Source: Chrysoperla carnea (taxonomy: Eukaryota; Arthropoda; Insecta; Neuroptera; Chrysopidae). From it: 64,000 bases of DNA. The stretch is from NCBI RefSeq assembly GCF_905475395.1, contig NC_058337.1, positions 90,638,368 through 90,702,367 on the forward strand. The letters are read 5' to 3'. The position numbers were made by a program, and so were the translations under genes. Shown piece by piece: positions 14,590-26,992 of the stretch. The notes under the pieces are model-generated. The model was not told the origin of the DNA and made no database searches. It saw only the letters and a program-made list of their open reading frames with translations. How positions within the stretch are numbered: position 1 is the first letter of the stretch; every line of letters starts with the position of its first letter.

Positions 14590-15050
14590 TAGAGTGATAC
14601 CCACCCGCTTCGCTGGCTTTAAAAGTAAAGATTGATAAAGATTGCTCTCGCTTATCACCTTTCTATAACACTCGAAATAATGGTAAGGATTGTTTTACAC
14701 AGGTAAAATATATGTATGGTTTTCAATTTTTTTTAAATGTATAATAGTAATTATTCATTTAGTATATCAGAGAAGATGGCTTTGAAATATTTTCAATTGA
14801 CTATTTTTACAGAAATATGTAATTTATGGTAATTTAATTGTCAGATTAAATTTAATTATTTATTTATTTATTTTTTATTTTTTTAAAATATATCTTTATA
14901 AATTATAGCTCATGTGTTATTCTGATATATCAGCTATATTGCTGTACAGTTTCATTAAAAACCATTCGCTAGTTTAAGCATGAAAGTGTAAGAAACAAAC
15001 AGACAAACAAACATGCTTACTTTCGCATTTATAATATATAGATATTATTA
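14590..15050 (+). repeat. dispersed repeat family R4 (CCCGCTTCGCTGG head), copy 1
   Basis: The head is ATACCCACCCGCTTCGCTGG and the tail AACAAACATGCTTACTTTCG followed by CATTTATAATATATAG. The block TGATATATCAGCTATATTGC near 14922 is identical in the copy at 42105. The AAACAAACA-type tail is typical of small insect non-LTR-derived elements by recollection. No open frame. Confidence 0.75.
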
Positions 15051-15224
15051 ATATATTGGCGGCGGTTTCTGCAGTTGTAGTTTTTTTTAACTTCACACTG
15101 CAATAAAACGTAAATATTTTTGCAATTAGTAATACTAGTATTGATAAAGGATCATAAAATTGCCTAAGAGTTCAGATCCGTACCCAGCAATTCACTGAAA
15201 TAGAAATTTATTTTCTTAACCTGT

Positions 15225-15770
15225 ATAGCTTACAGCTTCTTTTTGAGGAACAATTTTAAATATATACTGAGTTTTATCGAAATTGGAGATAAAAAAATTT
15301 CTCGATTTTTTTGCAATTTTTTATGAAGTACCCCTTTGATAAAATCGAGAAAATCGCAAATTGCCCAGTAAAGCAGTCGGGTATCTGCTAGTAAAAATAT
15401 TTTTCGATATCTGCCTCTGTTTTCGAAATTTCTAACGCTAAAATTACTTTTGAAAATTACTCCAGATATCAAAAAATATTATTTTTACTTTTCGTCTTAT
15501 ATTGTCGAGTTATAATAAATAACTTCCCATAAAAATTGAAAAAAATATTTTTTTTAAATATGTGTCTCCACTACTGTGCTCATATATCCTTAATGAGCTT
15601 AATACACCGACTAGTTTTAGAGAAATCTATGAAAACATATCATTCATCAACCGTTTTACCATAAAACCATAATATGCCTACTTTTGAAGTCATTTATTTA
15701 TTTAAATAATAGGGCAATCTCCGACCCCTAAAATTTTCAGAATTAATTTATACTGTATATAAAATAAATC
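15225..15770 (-). repeat. dispersed repeat family R5 (GTATGAGCAC), minus-strand copy
   Basis: Read on the minus strand, this contains CTCATTAAGGATATATGAGC and TTATTTAAATAAATAAATG, matching the plus-strand copy at 57929..58505. The region 15225-15545 is the inner part, with repeated TCGATATTTCG-like phrases. No coding sequence. Confidence 0.6.
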
Positions 15771-16984
15771 TAGCTCTAATATCTCTAAAATAAATTTATT
15801 TAAAATTATCTTGGTGCTCCTACATCCTCAGAAAGGCTAATATATAAAATTGTACATAAATCAACCAATTACTGTTGCAAGTTAATTTGTAAAATATACA
15901 AAGAATGTTTTTTCATAAATACCTACACTACAGTGCAATCTTTATAAGTAATTCTTACTATCATTATTTTCAAATAGTTAAAATACTTAGTTACCATTTT
16001 TTTAAGTTCAAACAAAAAACAAAAATTATAAGTTACATTTCACATTCCAAATTTGGTTTAACATTTACTAAGCAGCTAAGTATTATACAAGGGAATTGAA
16101 ACAATTTTTATTAGTACCATAAATGCGTTAGCATTCAAACAGTAAGAGCAAAATAGTTTTTTTATGTGGAAAGTATTATAAACGGCAAGCACAAAAGATA
16201 TACTTTTAAAAAGTGAAAAACAAAATAGTACAACACGACGGCATACTGGTCAAAGTATCGCTTCTTTTATTAAACTAAAAGGCCTAATACGTTATTTTAC
16301 AAAGATTTTCTTTGGAGTGTTGGATATTTTAAAGCTTTAAATTAATTTTATTACATGATTTTTAACTTTTATGTAGTTATTACTTTTATTTTATACATTA
16401 CCTATTGTTGAATAATTTTTTTTCTTAGTAGAAAAAAATCTTCTTCCCTTATACACGTTAAAGCTCTGGGAAATTGACACCCCCAAAGGGCACTTTTTGA
16501 CGTAAACTAAATCTACTATCAAATTTTCATCTATATAGCTCAATTTGTAGAGATGAGCAGAACTATAAAAACTTCGAAAAAGTGGTTTTCTACTAGGAAT
16601 CTCCACAAACTGCACATATTTTATTGAATCATACATAAGGATAGTCCCGATAAAAAAAATTTTTAGACAAAATTAAGAAATTGGTACATTCGTTTGGGAG
16701 GTATACGATGACATATATAGACACATGAAAAAGTTTTCATGGGTAAAATTTTAATGAAGTTATCGCTCGGTATTGCTCGATAAGTATCGATTTATAAAGG
16801 TTGAACTAATTGCTTTCACTTTTAACATTCAGTGTTAGTAGAAAAGGATAGCTTTACTACACAAAATATATCACAGTCCTTTTCTATTTAAGATTGTAAA
16901 TAATACATAAAGGTAAAAAAGGTTCCAAATTAAGTTTATATACTTCAAGCTTAAGGAAAGGGATTGAATGAGGGATTGAATGAT
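15771..16984. other. gene-free AT-rich DNA
   Basis: No exon, RNA gene or confident repeat was recognised. Confidence 0.45.
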
Positions 16985-17405
16985 TTGCTAATATATAAAA
17001 ATCTCGTGTAACGGTGTTTGTAGTTGCTTCGAAACGGCTCAACCAATTTTAATGAAATTTTATTTAAATATTTGGTAGGTATGAGAATAGGTCGTAAAGT
17101 ATTTTTCTCCCTCCCTCCCCCATCCCGACTAAGACGGAAGTTCTATGAAATTCCATTCTTTTTTAATCCACTTCTTAACCGATTTTAAAAATTATTTTGC
17201 CTTCAGAATGCTACATTACCAGCAAATAACGCGGGTTATTTTTTAATTTTCTAAAAAATTTCGGTCTCGCAAAAAAATATCTCGTGAAGATCGGGAAGTG
17301 AAGGCTATCGCGTGATAGTCTTTGTTTTTAAAGTTGAAGTTGCCCAGCGAACACGACCTTCATTGACTGTTACGCGATACAGAGTTCGCGTGGTCAGCAA
17401 GTATG
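16985..17405 (+). repeat. probable small mobile-element relic (AAAATCTCGTGT head)
   Basis: It starts with ATATATAAAAATCTCGTGTA and the phrase CGAAACGGCTCAACCAATTT, and contains a C-rich stretch CTCCCTCCCTCCCCCATCCC at about 17107. These phrases resemble common insect elements by recollection, and the base composition differs from the flanks. There is no second copy in this window, so the boundaries are approximate. Confidence 0.45.
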
Positions 17406-18300
17406 TTACATAAAATTTACTTGACAAATTTTGCATGTTTTTGAACCTTATTGCTTAGACTAATAATACATAACATAACTAGCTAACTTTATCTTTATTA
17501 AATGGAATTTAAGATGTGTTATGTCATTCAAAAGCCTAGTTATAATATTTTGTTATATGTATGCTTATTAAATGCTTGGTTATTACTTCAACTGATACCT
17601 GGTTATTATGGATAGGTACTTATTGATTTTTATTTCAATAATTTCAATAAATAAATAAACAAATGACCTTAATACAGATTTGTTTTTTTATTAATCACAT
17701 ATAAAATCCATATTTATTTAATCACCTCAAGCATGTTATTCACATTTTGTATTTTACTATATGCAAGTATTTTTGTATTGAAAAAGTTATAATGTTGTTC
17801 AGATTTCAAGAGATTATGTAAATCTCTTTGTGATACAGAAACTACATATTTTAGGCTCTCAAATAATATAAAAAATCATCATAGATATGATCATTAGACG
17901 TCCGATCAATTCCAAGCTTGCATTTTAGAACATCTTAATATTTAAGAATATTCAAAACATCTAAAAAACATATCATTTAGAATCATAAACTTGCAAGAAA
18001 AAAGATCCCAAAAAAGTTCAAAACTCCCAAAAGTTTCTAATATGGAATCCACTTTAAGCTGGCTATGCTGTTTCCAAGTGTGTATTACAGAAATTTTTAT
18101 TTGAAAAGTTTATCATAGTCTATGTTTTTCTAAATCCATCCTCCAACCCCAAACAATTATGGAGTTTGATCGTGAACTTAAGTAAAAGAGACATCATTAT
18201 CCGAAAGAGCCTTTGTCCTGTTGAAACAAGAATTTCAGCATTCCATAATTTTATATATACCCTCATAATGGAAAACGATTCTTAAGACAATATCAAATAA
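17406..18300. other. gene-free AT-rich DNA
   Basis: No gene or repeat copy was recognised. Confidence 0.45.
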
Positions 18301-18949
18301 AAAAAACTTTTAACAAAAAGAAAAGCGACTTCAAAAGAAAAGTTTTTCCAAAACAAATTAAAATGCAATCCAAAAATAAAAAGTAAACAAATAATGATAA
18401 TATAATGGAGTTAAAATTATTGTTATTTTTGGAGTCGGTGTCAGCCAAGCTAATGTAGCAAACTGTTCTGTCAGAGTTGTTTCCTTGGCTGCCACCGACT
18501 CCAAAAATAACAATAATTTTAACTCCATTATATTATCATTATTTGTTTACTTTTTAGTGCATTTTAATTTGTTTTGGAAAAACTTTTCTTTTGAAGTCGG
18601 TTTTCTTTGTGTTAAAAGTTTTTTTTTATTTTGTGATTTTTAGTGAATCTGAAGTACACTAACTAATTTTTCACTAAAAAAAGAATCATCGAAGTGATAT
18701 TGAGTTATTCGTCCTCTTGTCGTGCATACTTAATGCAAATTTAAGACTTTTATGATTTTCGCATGGATGCCGTTGTCAGAACTAGACCAAAATAAAATGG
18801 GACCAAACGGAAAGCACCAGCTTTCAAACAGATAAAGAATCATCAAAATCGGTTCACCCAGTCAAAAGTTCTGAGGTAACAAACATAAAAAAAAAAAAAA
18901 AAAATACAGTCGAATTGATAACCTCCTCCGTTTTTGTTTGAAGTCGGTT
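18301..18949 (+). repeat. foldback repeat family R2, copy 2 (most complete)
   Basis: The left arm (18301 to about 18449) and right arm (about 18484 to 18624) are nearly perfect inverted repeats of about 140 bp around a loop of about 34 nt. Landmarks are GGAGTCGGTGTCAGCCAAG on the left and CTTGGCTGCCACCGACTCC on the right. A 325-bp non-palindromic tail follows, ending GTTTGAAGTCGGTT, which is inverted relative to the CGACTTCAAAAG near the left end. No coding sequence. It would form a large hairpin if single-stranded or transcribed. Confidence 0.85.
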
Positions 18950-19982
18950 AAATATTGAAATTACATATATTTTATAAATTACAATAGAATTGTTATTTAA
19001 GATAAAAGTGGGATAACAGCGTTATGAACGTATGCATGCGAAATTTGCGTAGTACGCAGCATGAATTTTGCAATCTCAGAAGTACGTTAATCATGCGATA
19101 TCTCACGTATATCGTACAAAACTTTATCTGCGCCTCTAAAAATGTGAAAAAAAAAACGATAATTAATTATTATTTAAAGTTTGTCGATTTTTTGAGAAAA
19201 TAGATACTTAAAAAAGTTATAATTTGGATTGTGGTATTAAATTCATTACGACATTAGTGCGGTAATGAACTATTTTTCCCAAGCATACTGATTAAGAAAA
19301 GTGGTTCTTATCTCACAGGATACATATAGTTTTTTAACAGTAATTAAACTGCTTATGCACGTTAAAGGAGGATAAGTAATGCTCACATCAAATTTTTTTT
19401 AAGTTTGAAAATAAAGAGAGAAAGTTTTGGAATAATTTCGAAATAACTCTATATTACTAAAATGCACGTGGAGAACAAAAGCTGGCGGATTATCAGCTTA
19501 CCTGTTTCTGATCATGCTTAATTTTAATTTATTCAATGCGATTTTGATACTTGCGTGCTGTGTCGGCTTGAATTATATAATGCCTTTAAAAATTTTGACT
19601 TCATACAAACATCATACTGACTATTCATTACGAGCAAATGTGTTATATCATATCAGTTTTAAAGCCATACAGTATAATATACTTTATTTAATGTACACAA
19701 ATTCTTACATAACGTTTCTTTTTATTTTTTTAAATTCTGGCTACATTCTTTAACACTTTTGAGATTTCTTTATACATACATACCATTTATGGGGAAACGA
19801 AATACAATTGTTTAAAAATAACTTTTTTTCAATGATGTCTCACATGTGGGCTTTTATTTTGTTTCTTCCTACGTGATTTATTTGATACACTTTATGTATT
19901 TAAAACAATCGAAGGGCATTATTTTTGTAACACGACAATCAACTGTCAGGATAAATCTACATGTCTGTAAAAATTAATTATT
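18950..19982. other. gene-free AT-rich DNA
   Basis: Nothing recognised apart from short spurious open frames. Confidence 0.45.
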
Positions 19983-20350
19983 GATCAAACGAACTTACCT
20001 GTTCGTGAAGTTCGATCATAATTATACGAGAAGCTCATCCGAAAAGATTACAGTATAAGAAAACATTTGTAGTATCACTAGTTGTACGTGCAAAGTCCAA
20101 GATTTCAGAGTAGTAATTCAAAAATTACCGCCATTCTCCTGACAGCACCATCCGCCCGTCATGTTCATCATATCGTTTAAAGTGATGCACAAAAAATTGT
20201 TTGAAATAATATCGGGAAAAGAGGAATTCAAGAGTAACAAAGACCTCGGGTTATCTAGGAACTAGAATTTTGGGAGGGACTGCAATCTTTTCGGATGAGC
20301 TTCTCGTATAATTATGATCGAACTTCACGAACAGGTAAGTTCGTTTGATC
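19983..20350. mobile_element. MITE A with 67-bp perfect terminal inverted repeats
   Basis: Positions 19983-20049 (GATCAAACGAACTTACC at the outer end) and 20284-20350 (GGTAAGTTCGTTTGATC at the outer end) are perfect inverted repeats. Flanking direct repeats are ATTAATTATT on the left and ATTAATTATA on the right, a likely 9-10 bp target duplication with one mismatch. Each terminal repeat has its own small internal palindrome (CGAACTT ... AAGTTCG). No transposase is encoded. The 20044-20169 part is also the inverse of 20502-20628 in the neighbouring element. Confidence 0.8.
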
Positions 20351-20354
20351 ATTA

Positions 20355-20650
20355 ATTATACTTCGAAGCTCATCCTCAAGATTACAGTATAAGAAAACAT
20401 TTGTAGCCCTTCAGAGTCAAACAATTTTTTGAATTCTTCTCTTCTGTGTTTGTTAAATAAATTCATCTACAACACAATCATTTTTATGTAATAGCAAATT
20501 GGATGAACATGACGGGCGGACGGTGCTGCCAGGAGAATGGTGGTAATTTTTGTATTACTACTCCGAAATCGTGGACTTAGCGCGTACAACCAGTGGTACT
20601 ACAAATATTTTCTTATACTGCAATCTTGAGGATGAGCTTCGAAGTATAAT
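20355..20650. mobile_element. MITE B, inverted relative adjacent to MITE A
   Basis: It is bounded by ATTATACTTCGAAGCTCATC on the left and GATGAGCTTCGAAGTATAAT on the right. The inverted ends run about 50 bp inward, to CAGTATAAGAAAACATTTG on the left and its near-complement on the right. The right 130 bp are a diverged inverse of the left half of MITE A, so both belong to one family. The 103-codon open frame that crosses its right arm into flanking DNA is incidental. Confidence 0.75.
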
Positions 20651-21437
20651 AATAACTTATAATCAAATTGCTCATGTCTTGGTTTTAATCGGAATAACCT
20701 TTTTTATAACGAAGACTTTTCTATTTTCCTATCTGAAATTATTCTTACCTAATCAGTTTACAAGAATGAATATGGAGAACCGAAATGACGCAATATTGTA
20801 CCCAAAAATAATAAAGTCAGCCTCTATTCCTACCAGTAAAGCGAAATATTGCAGGAAGTAAAAGGTAAGATCTCAGAATACACTAGGGAATTATTTCGTC
20901 AGTAATTCTAATTTAGACCACCTGATTATTTACTATTTATCAATAGTATATAGTTTCTAAAAACAACAAAATTTTCGACAGTAAATTTTTTGATTTTTTT
21001 TTATAAGAAGGGATATGTTTGGATGTGGATACTCTAGAGTCTAGATCATAGATCCCTTTTGTTGTTAGACTACAAAGTGTACATATTGCCTCCGTGTCGA
21101 TTACAATTACAGCTGAGCTGAGTACTTTCAAACCAAAAATTTCAAAATTGACACCTTTGGGGACAATATGCCAACAATATTATTATGATATAGCTTATAT
21201 ATTATAACTATTGGCATACTTCAATATGTCACAAAAGAGAATATTGTTTATTGTCACTTTATGATCTTTATCTAAAAAAAAAAATATGTCAAGCCACACA
21301 ATATGTGTTTGTTTGCTTGTTATCTGTCAAAACAATAAGTAATATTTTTCGATTATTATGTAAATTTTACAAATTCATACATAATATTTATTTTTTAATG
21401 ATTTAAAAAAAAATAACAATTATACCCTGAATTTTTA
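20651..21437. other. gene-free AT-rich DNA
   Basis: No gene or repeat copy was recognised. Confidence 0.45.
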
Positions 21438-22260
21438 TACCATGTATATATGAAATATACATAGTATTATAAGTTTAGTCCCAAGTTTGTAACGCCTAAA
21501 AATATTGATGCTACAAAAAAAAATTGGTATAGGTGTTCATAAAATCACCTAATTAATCCATTTCCGGTTGTCCGTCCGTCCGGCCGTCCGTCTGTGGTCA
21601 CGATTACTCAAAAACGAAAAGAGATATCAAACTGAAATTTTTACAGCGTGCTTAGGACGTAAAAAGTGAGGTCAAGTTCGTAAATGAGCAACATGTTGCA
21701 ACACTGTTTACCCACGAGGGCGTTAATTAGGTAAAAATTTTATAGTATGTATTAATATAGGAATATCAAAGTGAATATCTTTTGTTTTTTACATGACGTC
21801 AAAAAAAAACAAACGATTGCGCATTACATGAGAATATCAGTTATAATAATAATGGGGTTTAACCTCCGTTTCTCTTACATATACGCCTATAACAGAGGCC
21901 ACCCACATCATTATTTGTGAATCTTTATTTATTTAATTACAAATTATATTTACAATTACATTTTTGATGTGGGTGTAGTCGGTTACTACGTTCTTATCCA
22001 AGCGACGACAATGTGATCAATTCTGCACTTCCATTAATTATAATTGCTCACACTGCCGCTGCCTGGATTCGAACCCGCAACCTAATTCTAAGTAAACTTA
22101 CGGTCTATAACTAATGCCTTAGACCGCTCGGCCACTTAGACTCTAGAATATCAGTTAAATATGTCAGATATGTTTGTATGTGAAATGTGACAGAGTTATC
22201 AACACTGCCTATACATGGTATTTCAACAATTAACTCAGTCAATTGTTTGTTTTCACTTGT
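21438..22260 (+). repeat. dispersed repeat family R1, copy 2, interrupted by a SINE
   Basis: Same family as 433..974 and 39222..39773: left end ATACCATGTATATATG, right motif CTATACATGGTAT, tail to TTTTCACTTGT. It is longer than the others because a 301-bp SINE with a 13-bp target duplication was inserted at 21844..22144. Confidence 0.8.
21844..22144 (-). mobile_element. tRNA-derived SINE with 13-bp target site duplication
   Basis: Read on the minus strand the head has AGTGGCCGAGCGGTCTAAGG (A box region of a Leu/Ser-type tRNA) and GGTTGCGGGTTCGAATCC (B box), with the usual spacing for a tRNA with a long variable arm. An unrelated body of about 200 bp follows, then an ATTATTATTATAA tail. The direct repeat AGAATATCAGTTA lies on both sides, at 21831-21843 and 22145-22157. 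The pol III boxes look intact. It is not a functional tRNA, because the acceptor stem does not pair and the 3' body continues. Confidence 0.88.
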
Positions 22261-24619
22261 TCATATTACTTTGTATATTATTTATAATTTATTGTTGAAA
22301 TTTCATTGGGCGTGTATTATAAAATGAAATCAAATTTTCGAAAATATTTTATTTTATCTTAATAAAGGTACACTAAATTTGAAATAACTAGTCAACGAAT
22401 TTGGTTAATGAATACTTGATATCTAGTTAATCTCGCTAATTTTATTTAAGTTATTTATTTTTTCATTAAGAAATATTATCACTTGGCAGCAACTTAATAT
22501 ATTTCGTACCATATAATTTTGGTTTTTCCTTTTATATTAGTTGTTTTTTTTTCCTTTTTCAATTTGCCAATGGGGCAGTGTACAAATATTCGATTTTGTA
22601 AAAGTTGAAACACTTGATCTCCATTTTTTATTTCGATCATGATGATAATACGATCGTGAATTCAATACTACAATATGATATGAAAATTATTTATTTTTGT
22701 AGGCATTTTACACTGCGTTTATGAAATAGCTTTGTACAAAATAATAATAATTTTTTTACAATGAAAAAAATGTGTCATATATTTTGTTATAATTTTAAAT
22801 CGATTATTTTAATTGTGAAAATAATTAATTATTTTTGGTAAATTACAAAAATGATAGACCACACGACGTTTCTTTCGACAGGTTAAGGTATAGAAATTGT
22901 GTATTTGTATACAGGTTTATAATATTATTAATAAGCTCGCGCTCGAAAATATCCTGCAGGTTACAAACCCGTTGAAACTTTGTTTATGTGTTCTTTTTTT
23001 AGTCCTCAATTTAAAGCTTGGGGACGCAAAATTATCTTATCTATTTATTAGTTTATTATGTTCAGTATACGTTTTCCAAATGAGGAGATTTCGAGCCGAA
23101 CCATATATTTTCGTAATTGAAATTTTAACTTTCCCAATAACAATTTCAATTTAATTGATACAAATTAATGAAACTTTTTAAGAAAACAAAATAATGTTTT
23201 ATTCAAAATTTTACTTTATAACCTATCCTACAAAGTTTCAATTTTTTTTTCGGTCATTTTAATTGAATTAATAAACAAAATGTCCAAATTATTTTTTTTT
23301 AAATACGATAATAAAATTAAAAGTATAAGGATTAAAAAATGTGTGTATTCTCAGCTATAATAATTATTTTTTTTAAATTTTTAAACCATATTGTTCGACT
23401 GGTAGTTCTTTTGAATTTAACCTGATTAAAATATTAACACAAAACTTTATGATATAAACATACCATTATATATGAATAAATAATCAGAGATAGATCAAAT
23501 ATAAGATTACCAATCGGATTATACTTCTATTTAAATATATACAAATCAAAATATTATCATAAAAATATTTTTATTTATTTATTTATTTAAATTACACTCA
23601 TACAATACCAAAATAAATAAATATAACACCTTAATTTTACTAATATAAAAATTGTTTGATATTTTGTTTATAACTATAATTATGATATTATAAAATGGCA
23701 TATTTTTAATAGTATAGATGTTAACGGTATGGATTTGGCAAAAAACAATAAGTATACAATGAGTATAATCAATCCCCAACTTTGTTAGAACACAAAGCGT
23801 TTACCATATGGAGGCGAAATATTGAATCACTCCTCACGTTAGATTTAATAATCTCGTGGGTATAAATTTAGACTTTTGCAGCTTATCAGTAATTACATAT
23901 TAGCAAAAGCCCACCATATTGTGCTATTCTAAGCTTGATGTTTAAAATGCTATAGAAGATTCGATAACTACCTCATCCCTCATCCTTAGTCTTTACCAAC
24001 GAGGAAAACGAGGTAGCAAGGTAATTTTTTTTGTTGCACCTCCCAACCAGCAAACAAATCAGAACGATAACATGCGATAAGGAACTAATCTACCAAATTA
24101 TTCTATAATGGATAGTTTTAATAAAGACACACAGACAACGAACGCCATGTAATTAAACATATTGAAATATAAATGTCGCACATAATTATGACGACCCGGT
24201 AGTATAAATATTAGATACATAATTAATTATAAAATGTAACACAATTAATATTATAGTTGGATTTTGGTGTTAATATCTAAGTGTACATACTAAGTGGTTC
24301 ACCAAAATTTTTGCTTACGTTGTTTAAGGTTTTCAAAATGAATTTATGAATATATTTCTGAATTGTTAATTGCTTTTTATTACTTTTATTATTAATTCTA
24401 ATCCAATAAGCCGGTTAATGGTTTGTCTTTTAGAAACGTCTCCACCTACGACCAAAGCATAAAGCCTATATTTTAAAACAATTTTGTATTCTTTGTAAAA
24501 CAGTCTATCAAACTAAATATTCATAGACCATGCACTGCAGACATTTTTCAAAATTCGTTTCAATTTGAATTTTCAAATAACTAGCTCATATACATAAATT
24601 ACAGATTTAATAGAAAAAC
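22261..24619. other. gene-free AT-rich DNA
   Basis: Very AT-rich. No exon, RNA gene or repeat copy was recognised. Confidence 0.45.
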
Positions 24620-24902
24620 TGCTGGATGACCGAGCTTTGCTCGGTATTCTTAAAAAGACACAAATTTTATCACTAATAGAAGACCGTTTTAAATGTCTCC
24701 ACACAAATACCAATTTGAATCATTAACTACGATATACACCAATAGATGTCAGGAAGAGTTATAATTTGCATTGCCGGTTTCAGTTTTTCATGAAAAAAAC
24801 GACGTTTTTTTAAAATGAAACCTTGTTAGATCGACTTATCGCCCCAAAAAACCCCTACATACGCATTTTCATGAAAATCGTTGGAGCCATTTCCAAGATC
24901 GT

Positions 24903-24961
<59 letters not shown>

Positions 24962-24985
24962 AGAATAGCTCGTTTAAATATATAA
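24620..24985 (+). repeat. probable small mobile-element copy with (AT)n tail
   Basis: It starts near CTGGATGACCGAGCTTTGCT and runs through CATGAAAATCGTTGGAGCCA into a pure (AT)n microsatellite. The head resembles widely distributed insect elements by recollection. There is only one copy in this window, so the boundaries are approximate. Confidence 0.5.
24905..24959. repeat. (AT)n microsatellite
   Basis: An uninterrupted alternating A/T run of about 55 bp at the 3' side of the preceding element. It probably originated as that element's tail. Confidence 0.9.
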
Positions 24986-25966
24986 GATAAGATAAAAGCA
25001 AATGGTTATATTTGAAAGCAAACGTGAATCAAAATTATCGTAGTGAGCTTAAATGATGTTTGAAGGAATCCCAACAATAGATGTTAGTCCGAATTATTCT
25101 TTCTTGCTAAATACCAGTCTATAGGGAGCAACAGTTTTAATGCACCACATTGTAGTTTTTAGACTCATATATTTATTAATTTGTAATTTTATTTTATTTT
25201 TTTAATTGATCTAGATTTTTTCGTGTTGATTAATACCTATTAAATATTACCTAGATTTTTATTATTATTGGTGTTTTAAATACCAAGTAAACATATTTTA
25301 GATTTTGATAGGTACAAAAAATATTTTTATAAAATATATTGTTATATAACATTAAAAGCTTATTAATATTTAACAAATACAATCACAATGGGTAGCTGGA
25401 CGTACAAAAGATTCTCGGATACGGTAGGAGATGTTAGGAGAGCAGGTACATTAAATTGTAGGAAATTAATCTGCATTCATTTGTAAGATACACGATGTAA
25501 AGTGATTATATTTAGGTACGACTTTATAACTTTTTTTAAATCTCACATTTACTCATTTAGAGTAGCATAGCGTAGCATTAGTTTTATTTATTTGTTGGAT
25601 TTATTGATATATACATTTGTACAAATCAATTTTTAACAAAAAAAAAAATTGCAAGAGAAAAACAACAACAAAAATTTTAGCAAGAAAAAAAAATTTGTAA
25701 AAACAAATATCAAGAATAAAGAGTCATTTCTAAGCAACAAAAACATTTTCCTGATAAAATATGATCACTATAATACACGGCTTCTATTCTGCAATACATA
25801 CCTCAGGTAGTTCGTTACATAATCTATCGTTCGAATAATTCTATCCTTTTGTTCACGAACATTCCAAACATTTACTCTCGAATTGAGATTTAAACTTCTT
25901 AATTTGACTCTTTATTCCCCAGCAGTTCCCTGACAATCTTCCAGAAAGTACTCTATCACTTTTCTC
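24986..25966. other. gene-free AT-rich DNA
   Basis: No gene recognised. The right 200 bp may belong to the decayed LINE that follows on the minus strand. Confidence 0.4.
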
Positions 25967-26640
25967 TTAACAATTGCTTTTACAACTAGCACTAATCTTA
26001 TACCTGTTTTTTTTGCTCAAAAAATTAATCCCTGAAGTCATTTGCAGATGTCTTTTGCAGATATTACTTACTTCCGAGTACCCGAATATGGGTATCTTTA
26101 TTGGTAGTGGTCCTAGATCTATATTGACTGTGGCATTCGGAGTAGATTTTGCTACTCCCAAGATTCTTTATAAAAATTGTGTCCTGCAGTATTTATTGCT
26201 TTTATTTGCTCTTTCGTAGTATTCGAACTACAAATTTCACATCCACAGGTATTAAAATCGGTACAACCGAGGCATTAAACAAGCTGATGGCTGCTTTGAT
26301 GGTATAGTTGTCGATTTTTCATCCCCTGAATGTGTTCACCTTATTTTCCATTATAAGTTAATTAATTTCAACCCGTGAATGTGTTCACCTTATTTCCATG
26401 TTCCGCTTGACAACGTGTAATGTAAGCATCCATTACCAACGATTATAATCTTCGTTTTTCCCGTATTCGCATTAAATGACCATTTGTTGCAAAACTCTTC
26501 TAGCCCTTTCAAAGTGCGTTTCATTCCGCCTATTGACCTAGACAGGTGGTGCTGTTATTTCATCTATCCATCCATTTGAATCATTAATACACATAAAGAA
26601 GAGAAAAGCTGATAGATGACAACCCTGCCGCAATCCTAAG
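25967..26640 (-). pseudogene. decayed LINE reverse transcriptase fragment
   Basis: On the minus strand, 26636..26580 reads GLRQGCHLSAFLFFMCIND, matching the conserved G-x-RQG-x-PLSP-x-LF block of non-LTR reverse transcriptases (H replaces the usual P). Further down, about 26500..26430 in another frame reads WSFNANTGKTKIIIVG, the W-x-x-N-x-x-KTK block that follows the catalytic YADD. The YADD region itself is not recognisable between the two blocks. A 64-codon open frame at 26161..25967 continues the same direction. Stops and at least one frameshift separate the blocks, so it is inactive. The clade (jockey, R1 or similar) cannot be fixed from these fragments. Confidence 0.75.
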
Positions 26641-26992
26641 TATGTGCGGAGTTATTGAGATAATCGACTTCCACCCATCCGAACACACCATTTGGTATTT
26701 CTTTATAGGTTATATAATCAACACTGTGTTACTAGGCAGACCCATACTTAAAAATTACATACATGTCAAATAGTATTAGTTTTGACGGGAGAAAAATTAT
26801 GTACTCTTCTTTGAAATAATGGACTGGTAGATGAAGAAAAATTTAACTCGACAATTTGCTCCAGCATACCTTTGCGAACATTGAAATATATGTAACGACT
26901 ATAGTAATGTGGGCGAAAAAAGACACAACGATAAGTCAATGATGGGCCATCATATAGCTAATATGCTTGAGTGTAATCTACTCATGTCACTT

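Noticed and set aside
20550..20861. 103-codon open frame, the longest in the left third
   Set aside because: It begins inside the right arm of MITE B and runs into non-coding flank. No recognisable domain and no splice context.
22062..22144. Functional tRNA gene on the minus strand
   Set aside because: The A and B boxes are good, but the acceptor stem does not pair, a 200-bp body follows and a target duplication flanks the whole 301 bp, so it is a SINE head.
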